Source of the DNA: Glandiceps talaboti
Lineage: Eukaryota > Hemichordata > Enteropneusta > Spengelidae
Length of the DNA stretch: 64,000 nucleotides
Assembly (NCBI RefSeq): GCF_964340395.1
Contig: NC_135566.1
Location: 13,852,501-13,916,500, forward strand
Reading direction: 5' to 3'
Part shown: positions 29,401-42,321 of the stretch, in pieces
Position numbering within the stretch: position 1 is the stretch's first letter
Layout of the letters: each line of letters begins with the position of its first letter
Translations under genes and position numbers: made by a program
Notes under the pieces: model-generated
The model's input: only the letters and a program-made list of their open reading frames with translations
Databases searched by the model: none
What the model was told of the DNA's origin: nothing

Positions 29401-32400
29401 TTATTCTTTCTAAAGTCTACAATCATTTGTTTTGTCTTATTGACGTTTAATTGCAAATTATTACGACCACACCAATCAACAAGTTTGTCCACCTGGTCTC
29501 AACGTATGTTGACTCATTGTTATTCAGATTATTAAAGGCTGCTACGGTTGTGTCACCAGCAAATTTGACTATCAATGACCCCTCACTTGTTTAACAATCG
29601 TGAGTGACAAGAGAATATAACATTTGGGAAAGGACGGACACATCCCTGTAGTGAATCGAACCTGTAGTTAATGTGATTGGATCCAAAGAAGGTGACCCAA
29701 CTTTAACAACCTGAGGCCTATCCAATAGGAAATCCAGAACGCAGTTACAAATTAAAGTGTGTTGTTGAAGCCAAGTCTGAGTAATTCCTTGTGAAGGTTA
29801 GCAGGTATGTACCTACCTGTATTAAGTAAATATAATAAGGGTGTCATTAACGTACGTGGGTGTCTTCATGAGTTCATAGACACAACCAACCTATGCATCA
29901 TGTATAGGGAATTGTTTAATATACTCTTGAGATTGGTGTAACTTACAAATTCTATACATAGCTGTAATGCTATAAATTTAAACTCATTACTTTTCAACAT
30001 CGTGCTACTTACAGAATGTCTAAAATTGTCAAAGGAATCCAGAAAACGAAAGTCATTAGTTCCACTAGAATGGTTTTTATAGCTGAATCAACGCTCTGCG
30101 CTTATTTGTACACATTCTTCAGCTGCAGGTCTAAATTTTGTATATATTCACGACGAGTTCACCATCTCGTGATTTTCTCTTGCATTTCGTCAAGAAAAAA
30201 AATTTCGAGGGAGTGAAATAACTACTCCATATACGGCTAGATTGGAAGCAACAAAGCATTATTGTGAGACAAGCGGGAATGGTCTGTATACTAGTAAGGG
30301 AATAGATTATCCAGAGCTTATTAAACGTGATAATCCCGCTATAAGCTGACATTCCATGAGCACTTTTTTAAAATATCTAATAGGTCTTATCAATTGCAAG
30401 CTGGCCAAGCTTGTATGTTAGGTACTAGCAATATTCAAACCTGGTCTCAGATGTATAAGACGTTGTGTAGTGTAGTGTAGTGTAGTGTAGTGTAGTGTAG
30501 TGTAGTGTAGTGTAGTGTAGTGTAGTGTAGTATAGTGTAGTGTACATAGTGTAGTGTATAGTGTAGTGTAGTGTAGTGTAGTGTAGTGTAGTGTAGTGTA
30601 GTGTAGTGTACATAGTGTAGTGTAGTGTAGTGTAGTGTAGTGTAGTGTAGTGTAGTGTAGTATACATAGTGTAGTGTACTGTAGTGTAGTGTAGTGTTAA
30701 TAAATTGTGTGATCACGTGTTCAATATTTACACTTTAAATATCCGGCAAAAACTATTCTCGAGCTCCCGCAAAGATAAATTTCCGACAGTAATGGAGTAT
30801 GTCATACTGTCTTGACAAATAAAGAGTTATATGTCCATACAATCTTCTCAATCTTCTTATTTCCTGAAGCTTCCAATAAATCTAACAATGTCAATGATCT
30901 AAATATGTAGACTAATTAACTAAGTTAATTATTATGGAACTTGAATCAAAAACCAAATACAAACAGAATGGTACTTTTCTTAGACAGGGTACGTTGTTTG
31001 CACATTTCTACAATGCCATTATCGCTATGCTAGTCAAACTCCCCTTAGCTATCACCAAGTAAAGACAACATTGATTGTATGTTTTTCCCCAGTAGCTCAA
31101 GTGGGATGTTGTTATAGTGATTCACTGATATGAATACCAAATATAGATAACAGTATGATATATAGACACATTAGCTAGTCAAGTTATGGCCGGCTATCTA
31201 TAATACCGGAAATGAAATTGACATGAAAGTCAGACATTTTTTGTAATAGGCAAAATATTTCAAAAATTGTGTGTATTAAACATGACTTCAGAAAATAAGT
31301 ATTTTTCTTTAATTTTTTGAAAATTACTTCAACCCCAAGATTCGATACTCGTCGGTCACATTTACTTCCTTGAGCGTTTGATGAGGTGTAAAAGAAGTAA
31401 ATGAAGACAATTATGAAATAAGTAGACGAACACGTTATGCAAACTGCTCTGTAACCACGTTTTTTTAAAAAGTGACTACAGATCGTACAGGCGAAGGCAT
31501 GAAGGTTTACATGGAAATAGAAGTAAATTGTTACCATAACGATTTGCCTTAAACTAGGGTCGGTCGGTTCATCGGAAACACCCTATGTTTCTTATTTGCC
31601 AAATAATTTGGCCTGAATAGAAAAGAGACATTTTTCTTTGGCTTATTAATACTAAAACCTACACAGTGCACTGCTCAGAATTATCTTAACCACTAAATCT
31701 TCCCAAATCCTCCGTTTTCAGAATTCCATGTCATTTTTAATGATCCTTCTATCTAGTTATGATCACTGTTTAGTTTCTGAAACAAGCAATCATTTAAAAT
31801 CCTCTGGTACCGCGCTCCCTTCATACCAAAATTCCTTGTAGCAGAGCCTCTTGAAAAAGCAATATTAATAATTTTCACGCTCATATAAATATGTAGGTAT
31901 AGCATAACTGTTTCTTTTTAAAAATACAAATGTACTGTACATAACTGTTACTTAGAATTCGATATTTACAGAAGTCATACAGTTTTGATACAGTATTTCC
32001 TGGGATTGAAACGAGTGCGTGTGCCATCTGTCCACGTGTTTGTTTAGCATCATGAAATATTATAGTATTATTTGTGAAGACAAAGCTGCAGTCTGAATTA
32101 GGTGCATATATATATATACTAAAATAACATATATTGAATATAAAGAGTAGCTTGTACGTAATACCATTTTTCTTCTGTTTTATTTTGTCTTCGAATTTTG
32201 CAAGAAAAAATATGGAAACTCGTCTAATATTATAAAGAGTACTTAATGTGAAATACATCTCGGAAGTAAACCGTTTCAACTTTTGTTACTTTGTTTACGA
32301 AAACTCCGACAAATTCCTAGTTGAAATTAATAAAAAGTACCAAGGGTCACCGCACACGTTTTTTAAATAGAGATCAAAATTTTATCAAAATTATGCCATT

Positions 32401-33646
32401 CTAGAATCCAATATGGCCGCCGAATATTGTGTTAACTCTATGTGGAAAATAAAAGATGGTCGATCATGGTCAAGGTCAAGGTCATGAGGTGAGAGGGTTC
32501 CAGATAATTCATGCCATAACTAATACTACTGTATATTGCATATCTTCTGCCCTTTCTTTGTTATCCGTTGAGTTGATTGTTTGAAGTGGACATTATAAAT
32601 TTATTTACCCATCATGACAAAGTTGGCTGTCAATACACTTTCCAATACTTCAAACTACAATCTAAACACATACCGTGTATTATAACCTAAGAAAGTTGAT
32701 TAGTTTATTAAATTGCGTAAAGTCATTTCCTTAATAACTCTCGAATCAAGGAAAATATCGAATTCAAAATGTTATCAATAAACGTAAGATATTGACACGT
32801 GATTTAAATCTAAAAATTGTTTAGTTTGGATGATATTTGTTAACTTACGTTAACCACAGAATTCACAAACATGCCACAATTTAGTTATCATACATTATGT
32901 AGGTCTCATGTGGTGGGCCGTCACTGGGGCTTATGTGTGCTTGAGAAAGAGGACCGGAAAGCTCGACAGGGTTGTAAAATGAGAAGGGGGGCTGGGAGGT
33001 TGGGGGGGGGCTGTAAGACAGGACCAATCACCAATGCCATGTCTATGGAAAAGTGCTGACAGAAATAGAACTCAGCGAATAATCAAAACAATACTGACTC
33101 TAAAATTGGAATTAAAACATATTGACAGCAAGTGATCGGTCACAATCATGGAAATTACCCAGGACACTGATTAGTTTCACCTCTTTATTTTGAATACTAG
33201 TAGTTGTCGTATCGAATAAGATAGAAATTATTTAAGTGGAAGAAAAACAGGTCGGTACTGAATCATGATAAAAGCAAACGGAAAACCAATATGTAACTAA
33301 ACCAGATAAGTAACACTGGAAATGTCTCAGGAGAAACTCTTTTACACGTTTTTAATTTCATTCACTTTATGGAAGTAGTTTATTTGACTGAACTCAAGGA
33401 AATTGGAGTATAAAGTAGATAAAATGCTTGGACGTTTTAAAGCAGGTGAAATGTCAGTTCCACCGATTGCAAACACTGTAGGGTTGTTAGAAGCCCTTGG
33501 CTCGTAGCTGCAAATGTAAGGGAGTGTTATGTTATGCTTTAATCTGTCCATGTATGTATGTATGTATGTATGTATGTATGTATGTATGTATGTATGTATG
33601 TATGTATGTGTGTGTGTGTATGTATGTATGTATGTATGTATGTATG

Positions 33647-33680
<34 letters not shown>

Positions 33681-36600
33681 TGTATTATGTGATATGTGTG
33701 TGTGTATGTGTCAGTCTGTGGACACGATATCTCAAAAACTACTACATCGACTCTGACGAAACTTGCTACACATCTTCCATATTGTAAATATCCAATGAAT
33801 ATATGAATCATTTGCATAATTAATTATTTTAGTAATTATTGCGTTTGTTGTTGCCCATTAAAAACGACATGAAAGCTTAAATTACATGAAACAATTCTTT
33901 ACCAGCTGAATTGCAGCATTTAAAAAAAATGTCTTGTTGGTTGGATACTATTGCTTCGGTCAAACTATGCATGAGTCAGTTTGTTTGTACATTCTGATGA
34001 TAATGTGATTTTTAATGCTACGAGTGGCTGAAGTACCGGAAGATAAACGTTGCAATAATTCTCCTATAATTCTGACTAGTATTGACAGGGTACACGAGAA
34101 CAATCAAACCATTGTCATGGCAATGTTTCTCGAATCTAGCCTTGAACGGAAAGCACCACTTAAAAGTATATTCGAACTTGATGTAATAATAGTATGTAAA
34201 ACGAAACACGAACCGAAATGAGGAGACTTGAATCTCAGTAGTAAAAAGCTTTAATCAATTTAAGTCATGTCAGTGCATGAGTTTACAAACATCATGACCA
34301 TGTTTCATCTTTCCGTTGCACATGACGGTCAGTGATTAGGGTGAATGTATTATTTTTTTTCTGTTTCTCTTTACCCTACCGCGACTCAAATTGTCAGCGC
34401 CGACGTCAAAATGAAATAAAAAAAATTATTTTCGCCCGCCCGTAATATTGTATGGAAACAGAAACCCTCTCTGGCAAGAATAAACAAGTGTTTAGATCTT
34501 CGCCGTCATCTACAGTCATGGCGGCGGTGACGACGCTTGTTCACGAACAGAGCATTTCTTTCCTGACGGAAGTTATTCAAGAAGAGCGGGGGGGGGGGGG
34601 GTAGACAAGAAAAGTTTAAAGTTGTGCTGAGAACATACCAGTGTGTAGAGAAGTTGAAAAGGGCTTGTTACTGATAAAACAGAAGATATGATGACTGCTA
34701 ACACTTATCACAATATATTACCCAATGCAAATTATGTTGTTGATTTGCTTACCATGGCGTACAAACGTTGCGTATCAAAAGAAACATGCCGGAGAAGTGA
34801 AGGGATGTGGGGAAGGGGTTCCCGCTGTAAAATTAAGTGTTCTTTACGCCATGTTCAACTTTTGTTTATATCTATACTGAAAATATATGTACTCAAAAGT
34901 GATCAATTACATATTACATGACCCCCATTTTGACCTTTGCTAACTTATTGGCGAATGAACCAGACATCTCATGCAGTGTAACTACGCTGTAAGGTCAGTT
35001 CTCTCTTGTCACAGCAGTGTGTGTGGTGCTGAATCCGACTTACCGCAGGGTTTTCTACAGGTTTCAATATTGACACCACTTGTTTGACAAGAAGAGGAAA
35101 CCATTAAACAGAGTGATATTTCTGGTATGTGTAATGATATGAACAATGACTATTGAAATATTATGTTATTGCATTCTCGCACACCAGAGCTGTTAACTTT
35201 CTTCCGCGACACTGCGAAATAACGTACCACTTGGACGGTGCCGTAAAAGAGGCTGTGGTTTACGACGATGTGTTATTAGTTAGGTCAGTTATGACATGAT
35301 CGCATCGTAACAAATGATGCAGGTTATTTGAAATTGTCGTTTACGTAGCCTGACAACTTTATAAAGTATGAAATGGATGAACCACATGGCATTTTTATCC
35401 ATATCATAAAGGCATACATTGTATTAAACCTGCATTAACTGCAACTGGGACATTTTTATATCAAATAACCAAAGATATATATATTCACGAAAAATTGATC
35501 AATTACTTATTTTTGAAAACAGAGTATCTGTTAATTATTGGTCAATATTATCTGTAGGTAGTGTTACCGACTTGTCTTTGGTGGTAAAGCTGTTAACCAA
35601 ATCCAAGAGGTAAACTCAATGCACACAGGCTGTCTCTGAGGTACCAGAATCTCAGGACACGTATTCTGTGGAAAAACTCACAAAGGACTCAAAATATTAC
35701 TTTTGGTGAAGATGGTGTATGCTCAAACCAACAATACGAGAGCTTTTAGATTAGTTCTCCTTCACTTACAGCAGTCCAGACTAAATTGAATCAATTAGTT
35801 CTCCGTAGTATTTCTACCACGACTCAGATCAGTTTACCGTAAGTTAAAGACGTGTTGCTCTCCTGCTCCCGGGTATCCCCCACTAATCTCTTCCCGGTAC
35901 AAGTTGGCCTCCGGGCATACATCCAACATTCAAAGCTTCATTCCGTAATACAAATATGGTCAGTAAAAAACATGTTTACAGTAAGCTTCAATTCTTTTCC
36001 TTATTTAGGAAGTGTTTATAAACCACGGTTAATTTAATTCAGAAATAAATAGTTTTGAAAATACCTTTTTCTACTCTAGCTGAATTCATTAAAAGTTTGT
36101 GATTTATCACTTATAGTGACACTTGCAACATTCACTTAATTACATGTAATAACATGACCTAGCTTGTACATGTATTACCATCTCGTTAATCGATTAGACC
36201 TCACACAGTCGGGTAGCCGAGATCTAATTTATGTTTGTTTATTACACAATTATATACTTTGTAAATTGTAACAGTGGTGTAGTGACATGCTTAAATAGTT
36301 ATCAAAGCTCAGTTTTCAATCTGTCACCATATGATGGTAAAACTGTACTCGTATACTAGTACATCGTACATGTGAATCAGTGGTCGATATTGTCCATAAG
36401 CCGTACAGAAACAAATTGAAATTGTATCGACGTTGAGGGTGCTGACTTTTGGGTGCATACTCAAAAATTAATTATGATTTTATTCATCATGTATATACAG
36501 CTACAAAAAATACGTTTACCCACAGGTGATACAACACTGTTCAATGTGTATGATATTACTAACAAAACATTTTGTAGTGTTTCAGTCGCAGCAAGTACAT

Positions 36601-38641
36601 ATACTAGAATAGTTTAACCGCCACCATTGTTCTACGTCACTCTAGCGTTTTGTGAAAACACTCGGGAATGAACACTGAAATTTAACCACATCAGAATACT
36701 GATCTTTAGGGAAGAGATATTAATACATCACATTTATTTTGCCGGCCAATATATTCTAACACATAAAGCTGACGTCACAAAATATACACTCTCTAGCCGT
36801 ATACTTCACAGCATTAACTTTTCTCTAGAGGGCGTGATTTCTAGTTAAGGTCACACAAACGCACAGTATCAGTAACACACGTAGCACGTCTCCTCAAACT
36901 ACCCTGGCTTGCATATAACTTTTATATAGCTAAACTCTAGTAAAAAGAAGTGTGGTCACTTGATAATTCTCTGTGCATGGCAAACTATTTGTATTGAAAC
37001 GCAACACTACAAACACAATGACATTTCACAATTCGTCGACGACAGCTTGTCGTGGTTGTCAGGTTTCACCGAACACGAAACAAGATATAATAAGCAACAG
37101 TAAGGCTTACATTGATCATACTGCGATTACGTCAATGTGATTTCAGAACACAAAGGACCCAAATTATGAGTAAACAAAAATGGGTTTCCTTGGCTACATA
37201 TTAATCAACTGAACATGTAAATATTTCAAACCTTTCCCAAACCCCACTATGCGTATCATTTAAGAGTTTAATCTCAAAATCAAACTAAGTTTTCTTTCAA
37301 TTTCATGCTTTGCCTTTACGTTCAGAACTATAGAAAAATTACTATTTCAAATGCTTTTATTTTTATTTTATGTTGTGTAAAAAAGGGCGGGCTTATGCAC
37401 AATGGTGCTTGAGTTAAATTAAACCGTTCCAACTTTAATGTATTCTAAATTATAATGTAATTGGATACTCCCCATGGTATTTCCATTTGGTAACATTGAA
37501 TATAAATTGAAAGGCTGGCCGCGGAGGCGTGAATGATATATGTGCAGTCTGTCGGCAACTGCAGTAATACTGGGATGAGGTTGTCTATGCCTAGATATCG
37601 GCAACACATGTTCGATGACATATACAGATCGATATTAAAACCAGCAGTCGTGTATTTGTTGACACCTACTTTATTCTTTGGTTTTTGTGTTGAATAGCCG
37701 TCAAAAGGACTGATGTATGATATACAAAGGAGTCCATCATTGAAAACTGTTCAGATTTTTCTAGTATAGGTGTGAATCATACCATAACCCGTACAGTACA
37801 CAGTATGTAACTTTCAAATTATTCTATCACTGTGCCACGGGGTGGTAGAATGGTTTCTTTTCTTCGATTTTTTGCTGTTATTTCTGTACTTTACATTTCC
37901 TTGGTTACATAAAATAAGTCCCTAAAACACACGATACGCAGAAATTTTGATGCGGAACGAATGTTTTAGTACACAAAATAATGAACAACACCCAAAATAT
38001 TGGGTTTTGAGTGATAATACCTACACACGCACGTACATAGAGCAAATACAGTAACTATATAGTGTAGGTTGACCGACCGGCGGCTCACCATACAAGACTA
38101 TATCTTTAGTACATGTATGCACTTGTCAAGTCTGATGTGTCAATTTCGTGCAATCCCAGACCACTGGGAGTTGAGTTGAAATGTACAAATAGAACCTGCG
38201 GTAATGAAAGCCTACATGGCAAAATTCCGATTGTGGTTGAAACAAACCCATATTGTGATTGGCAACGGAAGAATTACTACATGGGGTTATTATCGACCTC
38301 CATCATCGACTCACACAGTGCCAAACTCTAGTAGTACTCATATATACTAAATGATAAACCAAAGTTGAAAGTAAAATTTAGATTTGGGGGCTTTGCCGAG
38401 TATTAACCAAGAATTGTGCTATTAGAGTGTTAGCACGGACGTAAGTTTTAGTAACTAAGTGTTATACGCACGACAAAGCATCCGACATTCTCTCTGCTGC
38501 AAAGATACTTAGAGTGGATATTGATCAGAGCAAATTATACGGACATTGATATGTAAGGTAAATACTATGCTTATTGACCAGTGGGTGCCTGTCTGTCTGG
38601 GTTTGTAGATAGGTGAGTAGGAAGGTAAAGATGCATGAACG

Positions 38642-38672
<31 letters not shown>

Positions 38673-38673
38673 T

Positions 38674-38745
<72 letters not shown>

Positions 38746-38768
38746 GGCAGGCAGGCAGACAGGCAGGC

Positions 38769-38805
<37 letters not shown>

Positions 38806-38860
38806 GGTAGGCAGGCAGGCAGGCAGACTAGACACATACATACATACATACATACATACA

Positions 38861-38892
<32 letters not shown>

Positions 38893-38998
38893 CACACACA
38901 CACACACACATACATACATACATACATACATACATACATACATACATGCATGCATGCATACATACATACATACATACATACATACATACATACATACA

Positions 38999-39030
<32 letters not shown>

Positions 39031-39675
39031 AATGAATAGATAGGCGAGAGGTGGCTGAGTGGGCGCCCTGAACGAAACATCTTACGTTGTAAAAATCCTT
39101 ACCTGTTTTTTAGCGGTATGAAAGATGCTTCCATAGAGTATGACCATAACAAGGAGTGGTATGATTATGGCAACCACAAAGTTGAAGAACATGTAGTCCA
39201 TACCGATCATTTCCATGAAGAGACATTGAGGCTCAGGTGGTCTCCCGAGGTTCCATCCCATCAACGGCAACATGCCAATTATACCCGAGACAATCCACGA
39301 CATGGCTATCATTGCAATGGCACTCTTTGGGGTCATAATTGCATGGTATCTGAGAGGGTGACCGATAGCAATATAACGATCAACGCTAACTCCGATCAGA
39401 CTGAACGTCGAACTGGCACACATCCACAGTAAAAATGCCAGCATGAAGAGGCAACCTTCAAAATGTTTTGGCAAACCATGGCTAGTTAAAATAGCAAATG
39501 GAATTGCTAGTGCACCGACTAGAAGGTCAGCCACAGAGAGGGACAGAATAAAATAGTTAGTGATAGTTTGTAAACGTTTGTAGCGAAAGATTACCCAAAT
39601 GACGAGACCGTTCCCAAATACAGCCAATACCGCTATTATAGTCTCGATTACGATGTAAAAAAGTTCAACAGCCAT
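25470..39675 (-). CDS. ADORA-like: Gene C: adenosine-receptor-like class A GPCR, 2 coding exons, 333 aa
   Basis: Exons 39103-39675 and 25470-25898 (minus strand) join in phase 0 through CAG|GTAAGG and CTACAG|ATACGA. The product is a seven-helix plasma-membrane receptor: Asn22 (1.50), Asp50 (2.50), Cys75 with Cys151 for the loop-2 disulfide, DRY at 99-101, FCWFP at 232-236, NPILY at 272-276, and a CPCCRKC palmitoylation-type cluster at 294-300. TNYF, AIPFAI, GCLF, MGWN and KAAKSLAII are adenosine-receptor signatures, and the length equals human A2B (332). Glu11 (1.39), Asn165 (5.42), Ser265 and His266 (7.42, 7.43) match adenosine-binding positions, but Cys86, Ala87, Tyr238 and Asp241 differ. 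It probably couples to G proteins; adenosine as ligand is inferred. ATG 39675 was chosen because the frame upstream has no ATG before a stop and the N-terminus then fits the family. Confidence 0.88.
26353..26411. repeat. (GACA)n microsatellite
   Basis: About 14 CAGA units in the gene C intron. Confidence 0.95.
27485..27866. mobile_element. MITE family M1, copy 1
   Basis: About 380 bp, homologous to 47785-48124. Ends are TTAGGCCTAAT and TTATGGCCTTA, short inverted repeats. Shared internal blocks include TTGTGTGGTTCC, CATCAGATGTACAGCCATTA and GGTGGGGTCGGGTAACCG. No transposase; probably a non-autonomous DNA transposon. Confidence 0.78.
28138..28330. repeat. Partial, diverged R1 copy
   Basis: Begins AACTGGGGTGTTG, then TTTTTTGATCA, and includes GGGTGCTGAATTTTGGGAGC and GGACCCAAAACTCAATTTGA, matching the middle of R1 copies 1 and 2. 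Confidence 0.62.
28995..29151. repeat. Compound GTAT-GCAT-GCAC-GTAC-GTAT array
   Basis: Tetranucleotide blocks changing one base at a time: TGTA, TGCA, ACGC with CACA, GTAC, then TGTA again. The TGCA and GTAC blocks are self-complementary. Confidence 0.95.
29223..29770 (-). pseudogene. Degenerate non-LTR retrotransposon reverse transcriptase (L2/CR1-like)
   Basis: Minus strand, in three frames read from high to low coordinate: VLDFLLDRPQVVKVG and LYSLVTHDC (about 29590-29730), then SLIVKFAGDTTVAAFNNL (about 29525-29580), then DKLVDWCGRNNLQLNVNKTK and VDFRKNK (29400-29490). The order is that of an L2/CR1-type RT domain. The catalytic FADD box reads FAGD, the PQGCVLSPLL segment is damaged, and frameshifts separate the blocks, so it is dead. 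Confidence 0.8.
30464..30697. repeat. (TGTAG)n pentanucleotide array
   Basis: About 45 TGTAG units, broken three times by a TACATAG or TATAG variant. A longer repeat unit than the tetranucleotides elsewhere. Confidence 0.95.
33550..33685. repeat. (GTAT)n microsatellite
   Basis: GTAT units with a TG patch at 33608-33620. Confidence 0.95.
35420..36615. repeat. R1 copy 3, split by a ~700-bp insertion
   Basis: 35420-35567 matches R1 from GCAACTGGGACATTTTT to CAATATTATCTGTAGGTAGT. 36269-36615 resumes with GTAGTGACATG through GACGTTGAGGGTGCTGACTT to TTTCAGTCGCAGCAAGTAC. The inserted 35568-36268 was not identified. GTAGTG occurs on both sides of it, a possible target-site duplication. Confidence 0.65.
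38640..39027. repeat. Compound (GACA/GGCA)n-(CATA)n array next to gene C exon 1
   Basis: GACA/GGCA from 38640 to about 38827, then CATA with CA and TGCA patches to 39027. It ends 75 bases from the exon 1 donor, inside the intron. Confidence 0.95.
39103..39675 (-). CDS. ADORA-like: Gene C exon 1: TM1-TM5 (residues 1-191)
   Basis: ATG at 39675-39673 (MAVELFYIVIET), TM1 to TM5, ending FHTAKKQ at the donor CAG|GTAAGG. The frame is open back to a GTG at 39753 next to an in-frame TGA, so a longer N-terminus would need an upstream exon. Confidence 0.88.
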
Positions 39676-41085
39676 GTCGTAATCTTCAAAATAACTGTTT
39701 AACCCTCCATACCTAATTGTATCCTCTACGTACAGAGTCACAAATGACAGCACTCAATTCACAGCAGAATAATTAGCAGCATTCGTTTGACGACATCAAA
39801 ATGTTCAATACCAGAGCCATGGTCTTCATGCGTTACATTACATTTGTCAAGTCTAGCATAGCATAGCAAACAATCCGATCATTTGTCTGAACGCATACCC
39901 GCTCTTACTATTCAGACGAATGTTGTTTTTGAAGCCAGCTGAGCACGGCCAGCAGTGGTACAAATGTCCTTTTGATACTGCTGTGTTTAAACTGATGTAT
40001 TTGTATCACATTCAAACGGGATACGTTGTAGTCAAGCTAACTTATCGCAGTAGGTTGTCAATACGCCGAATAGTTCGCAATCCAAACTCCAGTACTGACC
40101 TAGCCAATGTTCCAACAGTCTTGTTTAAGGTAAAATAAACTGTCACTGAACGTTGTCAAGGAGTCCCTTCTTGCTATCGTCAGATAGTTTGATCTCGTGT
40201 TCATATAATAATGTTTAAACCCTGCGTTTACATCAATTCGTTGAATTTAAGCAACAAAATATTTTAAGTTCATTGCTAGTTTTTCCGTACACAAAACGAG
40301 AGTCCTCACTAAGTTGACTGGCTGATGAAAACGGCAAATTATGGAGCTCGTGGAAATGGCACGTATCAATTGACCCCTATTAAGGCAACTGTGATTCGTG
40401 GTTGTGTCCGGTTTTTACAATTGGGCACTCCTAGTTTAGTAGACCACACTTGAGAGAACGTCCGCTAGTCTAGTAAAATCAGTAATGACACGCAAGACAC
40501 GCAACAGCAATTGAGAACGCCACCAAACTTTTCGCGCTTCTATAATATCCGTGTTAAAGAGTTCCCAGAATCTGATCACCACATCCGTCCGTCTAGAAAT
40601 AACCAGAGTACAAAAACATGAAGGTTAAAAACCAGCGGTTACTCAACGTGTACGTAGTAATGTCTCCTCTAAACTCACATTTCAAAGCCTGTCCACGTGA
40701 CAACTTCTTTCATTTCCGTTCATTACAAATTCAATTTGATGCGATGAATTGATTGCTGTTATGGGTATGATGTCATCACGTGTGTTGAATATCAAATAAA
40801 ATATCGAAAATCCCGATGACCTGCCTACACATGTTTAGGCCGGGGGTTTTATATTGACATGAACGCGTTGCAGCCATGCAGGATTTAAACGTTATGCCGA
40901 AGCAATTAATGGATTTACAACTTGCCATAAACAAAAACACGTTACAAGAATACTTGAGCATTAGTGCATGCAAGAAGGCTTTTATTTACTGTATATCCTG
41001 TATGGCTGACAAACCGCACACCTATAGAACACACTGGCATAACATACTAGTGCTTCAAAACATACGAGGATATCAACAACATTCA

Positions 41086-41158
41086 CGCGCGCGCACGCAC
41101 ACACGCATACACGCATACACGTACACGCACGCACACACACGCATACGCACACACGCAT
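41086..41158. repeat. Imperfect CA/CG purine-pyrimidine array
   Basis: Alternating GCGC, GCAC, ACAC and GCATAC units. Confidence 0.9.
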
Positions 41159-42272
41159 GACATAAAAATACAAAATGATAAAACTAGACTTATTAGATTA
41201 CATGTAAGGTGTATATATATATATATATAAACAATTGTCTATGGTATATACATGTGACACTTTTTCATATTCCATTCAAATATTGATAAAGATTATTTAC
41301 AATATGTCAACCAGAATGTCAATGTCACAATACCCTTCAAAAAAATGGAAATTTAATGGGTTAATAATTTCTCATTAATCTGAGAAAAAATGATTATTGG
41401 CTACTTTGACAACAGGTAATTAGAGAGAGGACATTCATTGGCTACCCTTTTTCAACACGGTCCGTTGTTGAAATGTTTTCTTTACAAAGTTGTCATATCT
41501 GATGACACTTCGGATTACTTTATCCTTAATGCCAAAGCATACAGTGTAGATCACTTACTGGAGAACATGGTGAAAGTTGATCGATAAATGAACCTTATCT
41601 GAAATACAGGATTACTGGAAATATGTTTTGGGGTATATTATAGCAGCAAATTCTATTTCTCCTTCTACCTGCTGTATACTGAGTAAACATCTTACAATGA
41701 TTACTAACTCACAGACCCTGGTGTAAACCTGGCAGCGTCTTTTAAATCTCATCATGCATGCACAATTCAAGGGACCATATAATCTGTGAGATCAGTGATA
41801 TGGCAATTGAGATTCCTTAAGCAGCGTATCACAAGTGCTGGCTTCCCTCGTGTAATTGCCAGTTATAAAACGAGTTATAAATTCGTTCAAATGAGCTGAC
41901 ATTTTACCTGACACATTTCTGATATTGAGTGCAAAATATATACTTATCATCATTTATGCAAATAAAAGCAAATTAGTCACATTCTAGAACACATACAAAT
42001 ATGCCACAAATTGCTCATCGGAATTTGTACGTTTATTTTAAGTGTTGATTTTATTACATTCATACAAGAGACATGTTGATGGGCAAGACAAATGACATTT
42101 ATTATTATATATCCCAGCCAGCAAACGTCACGCTATTGAATATATCAACCACTTTATTTAGACAACTGTATATCGATGAATACGTTCTATAAAATTAACG
42201 TATCATAATGTTCATCGTATGTAAAACATAAGTTTCATAACAGATGGGTCACAACAAATGCATTTATCAACC

Positions 42273-42288
42273 ACATACATACATACAT

Positions 42289-42321
<33 letters not shown>

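Larger units (their letters stand above)
25899..39102 (-). other. Gene C intron, 13.2 kb, transposon-rich
   Basis: Lies between the two receptor exons. It holds a MITE (27485-27866), a partial R1 copy (28138-28330), a degenerate retrotransposon (29223-29770), a split R1 copy (35420-36615) and at least six microsatellites. No nested gene is supported. 31550-33540 and 33690-35410 show only AT-rich sequence. Confidence 0.8.

Noticed and set aside
31548-31620. Third M1 MITE copy (AACTAGGGTCGGTCGG, GGCCTG)
   Set aside because: Only a short, gapped resemblance to one end of M1; upstream sequence does not align.
38509-39080. Long Cys/Met/Tyr-rich open frames (over 160 aa) on both strands
   Set aside because: They are translations of CATA and GACA repeats inside the gene C intron. 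Both strands and all frames stay open because the units rarely make stops.
39676-39753. Longer N-terminus for the receptor
   Set aside because: The extension starts at GTG beside an in-frame TGA and has no ATG. The ATG at 39675 gives a family-like N-terminus.
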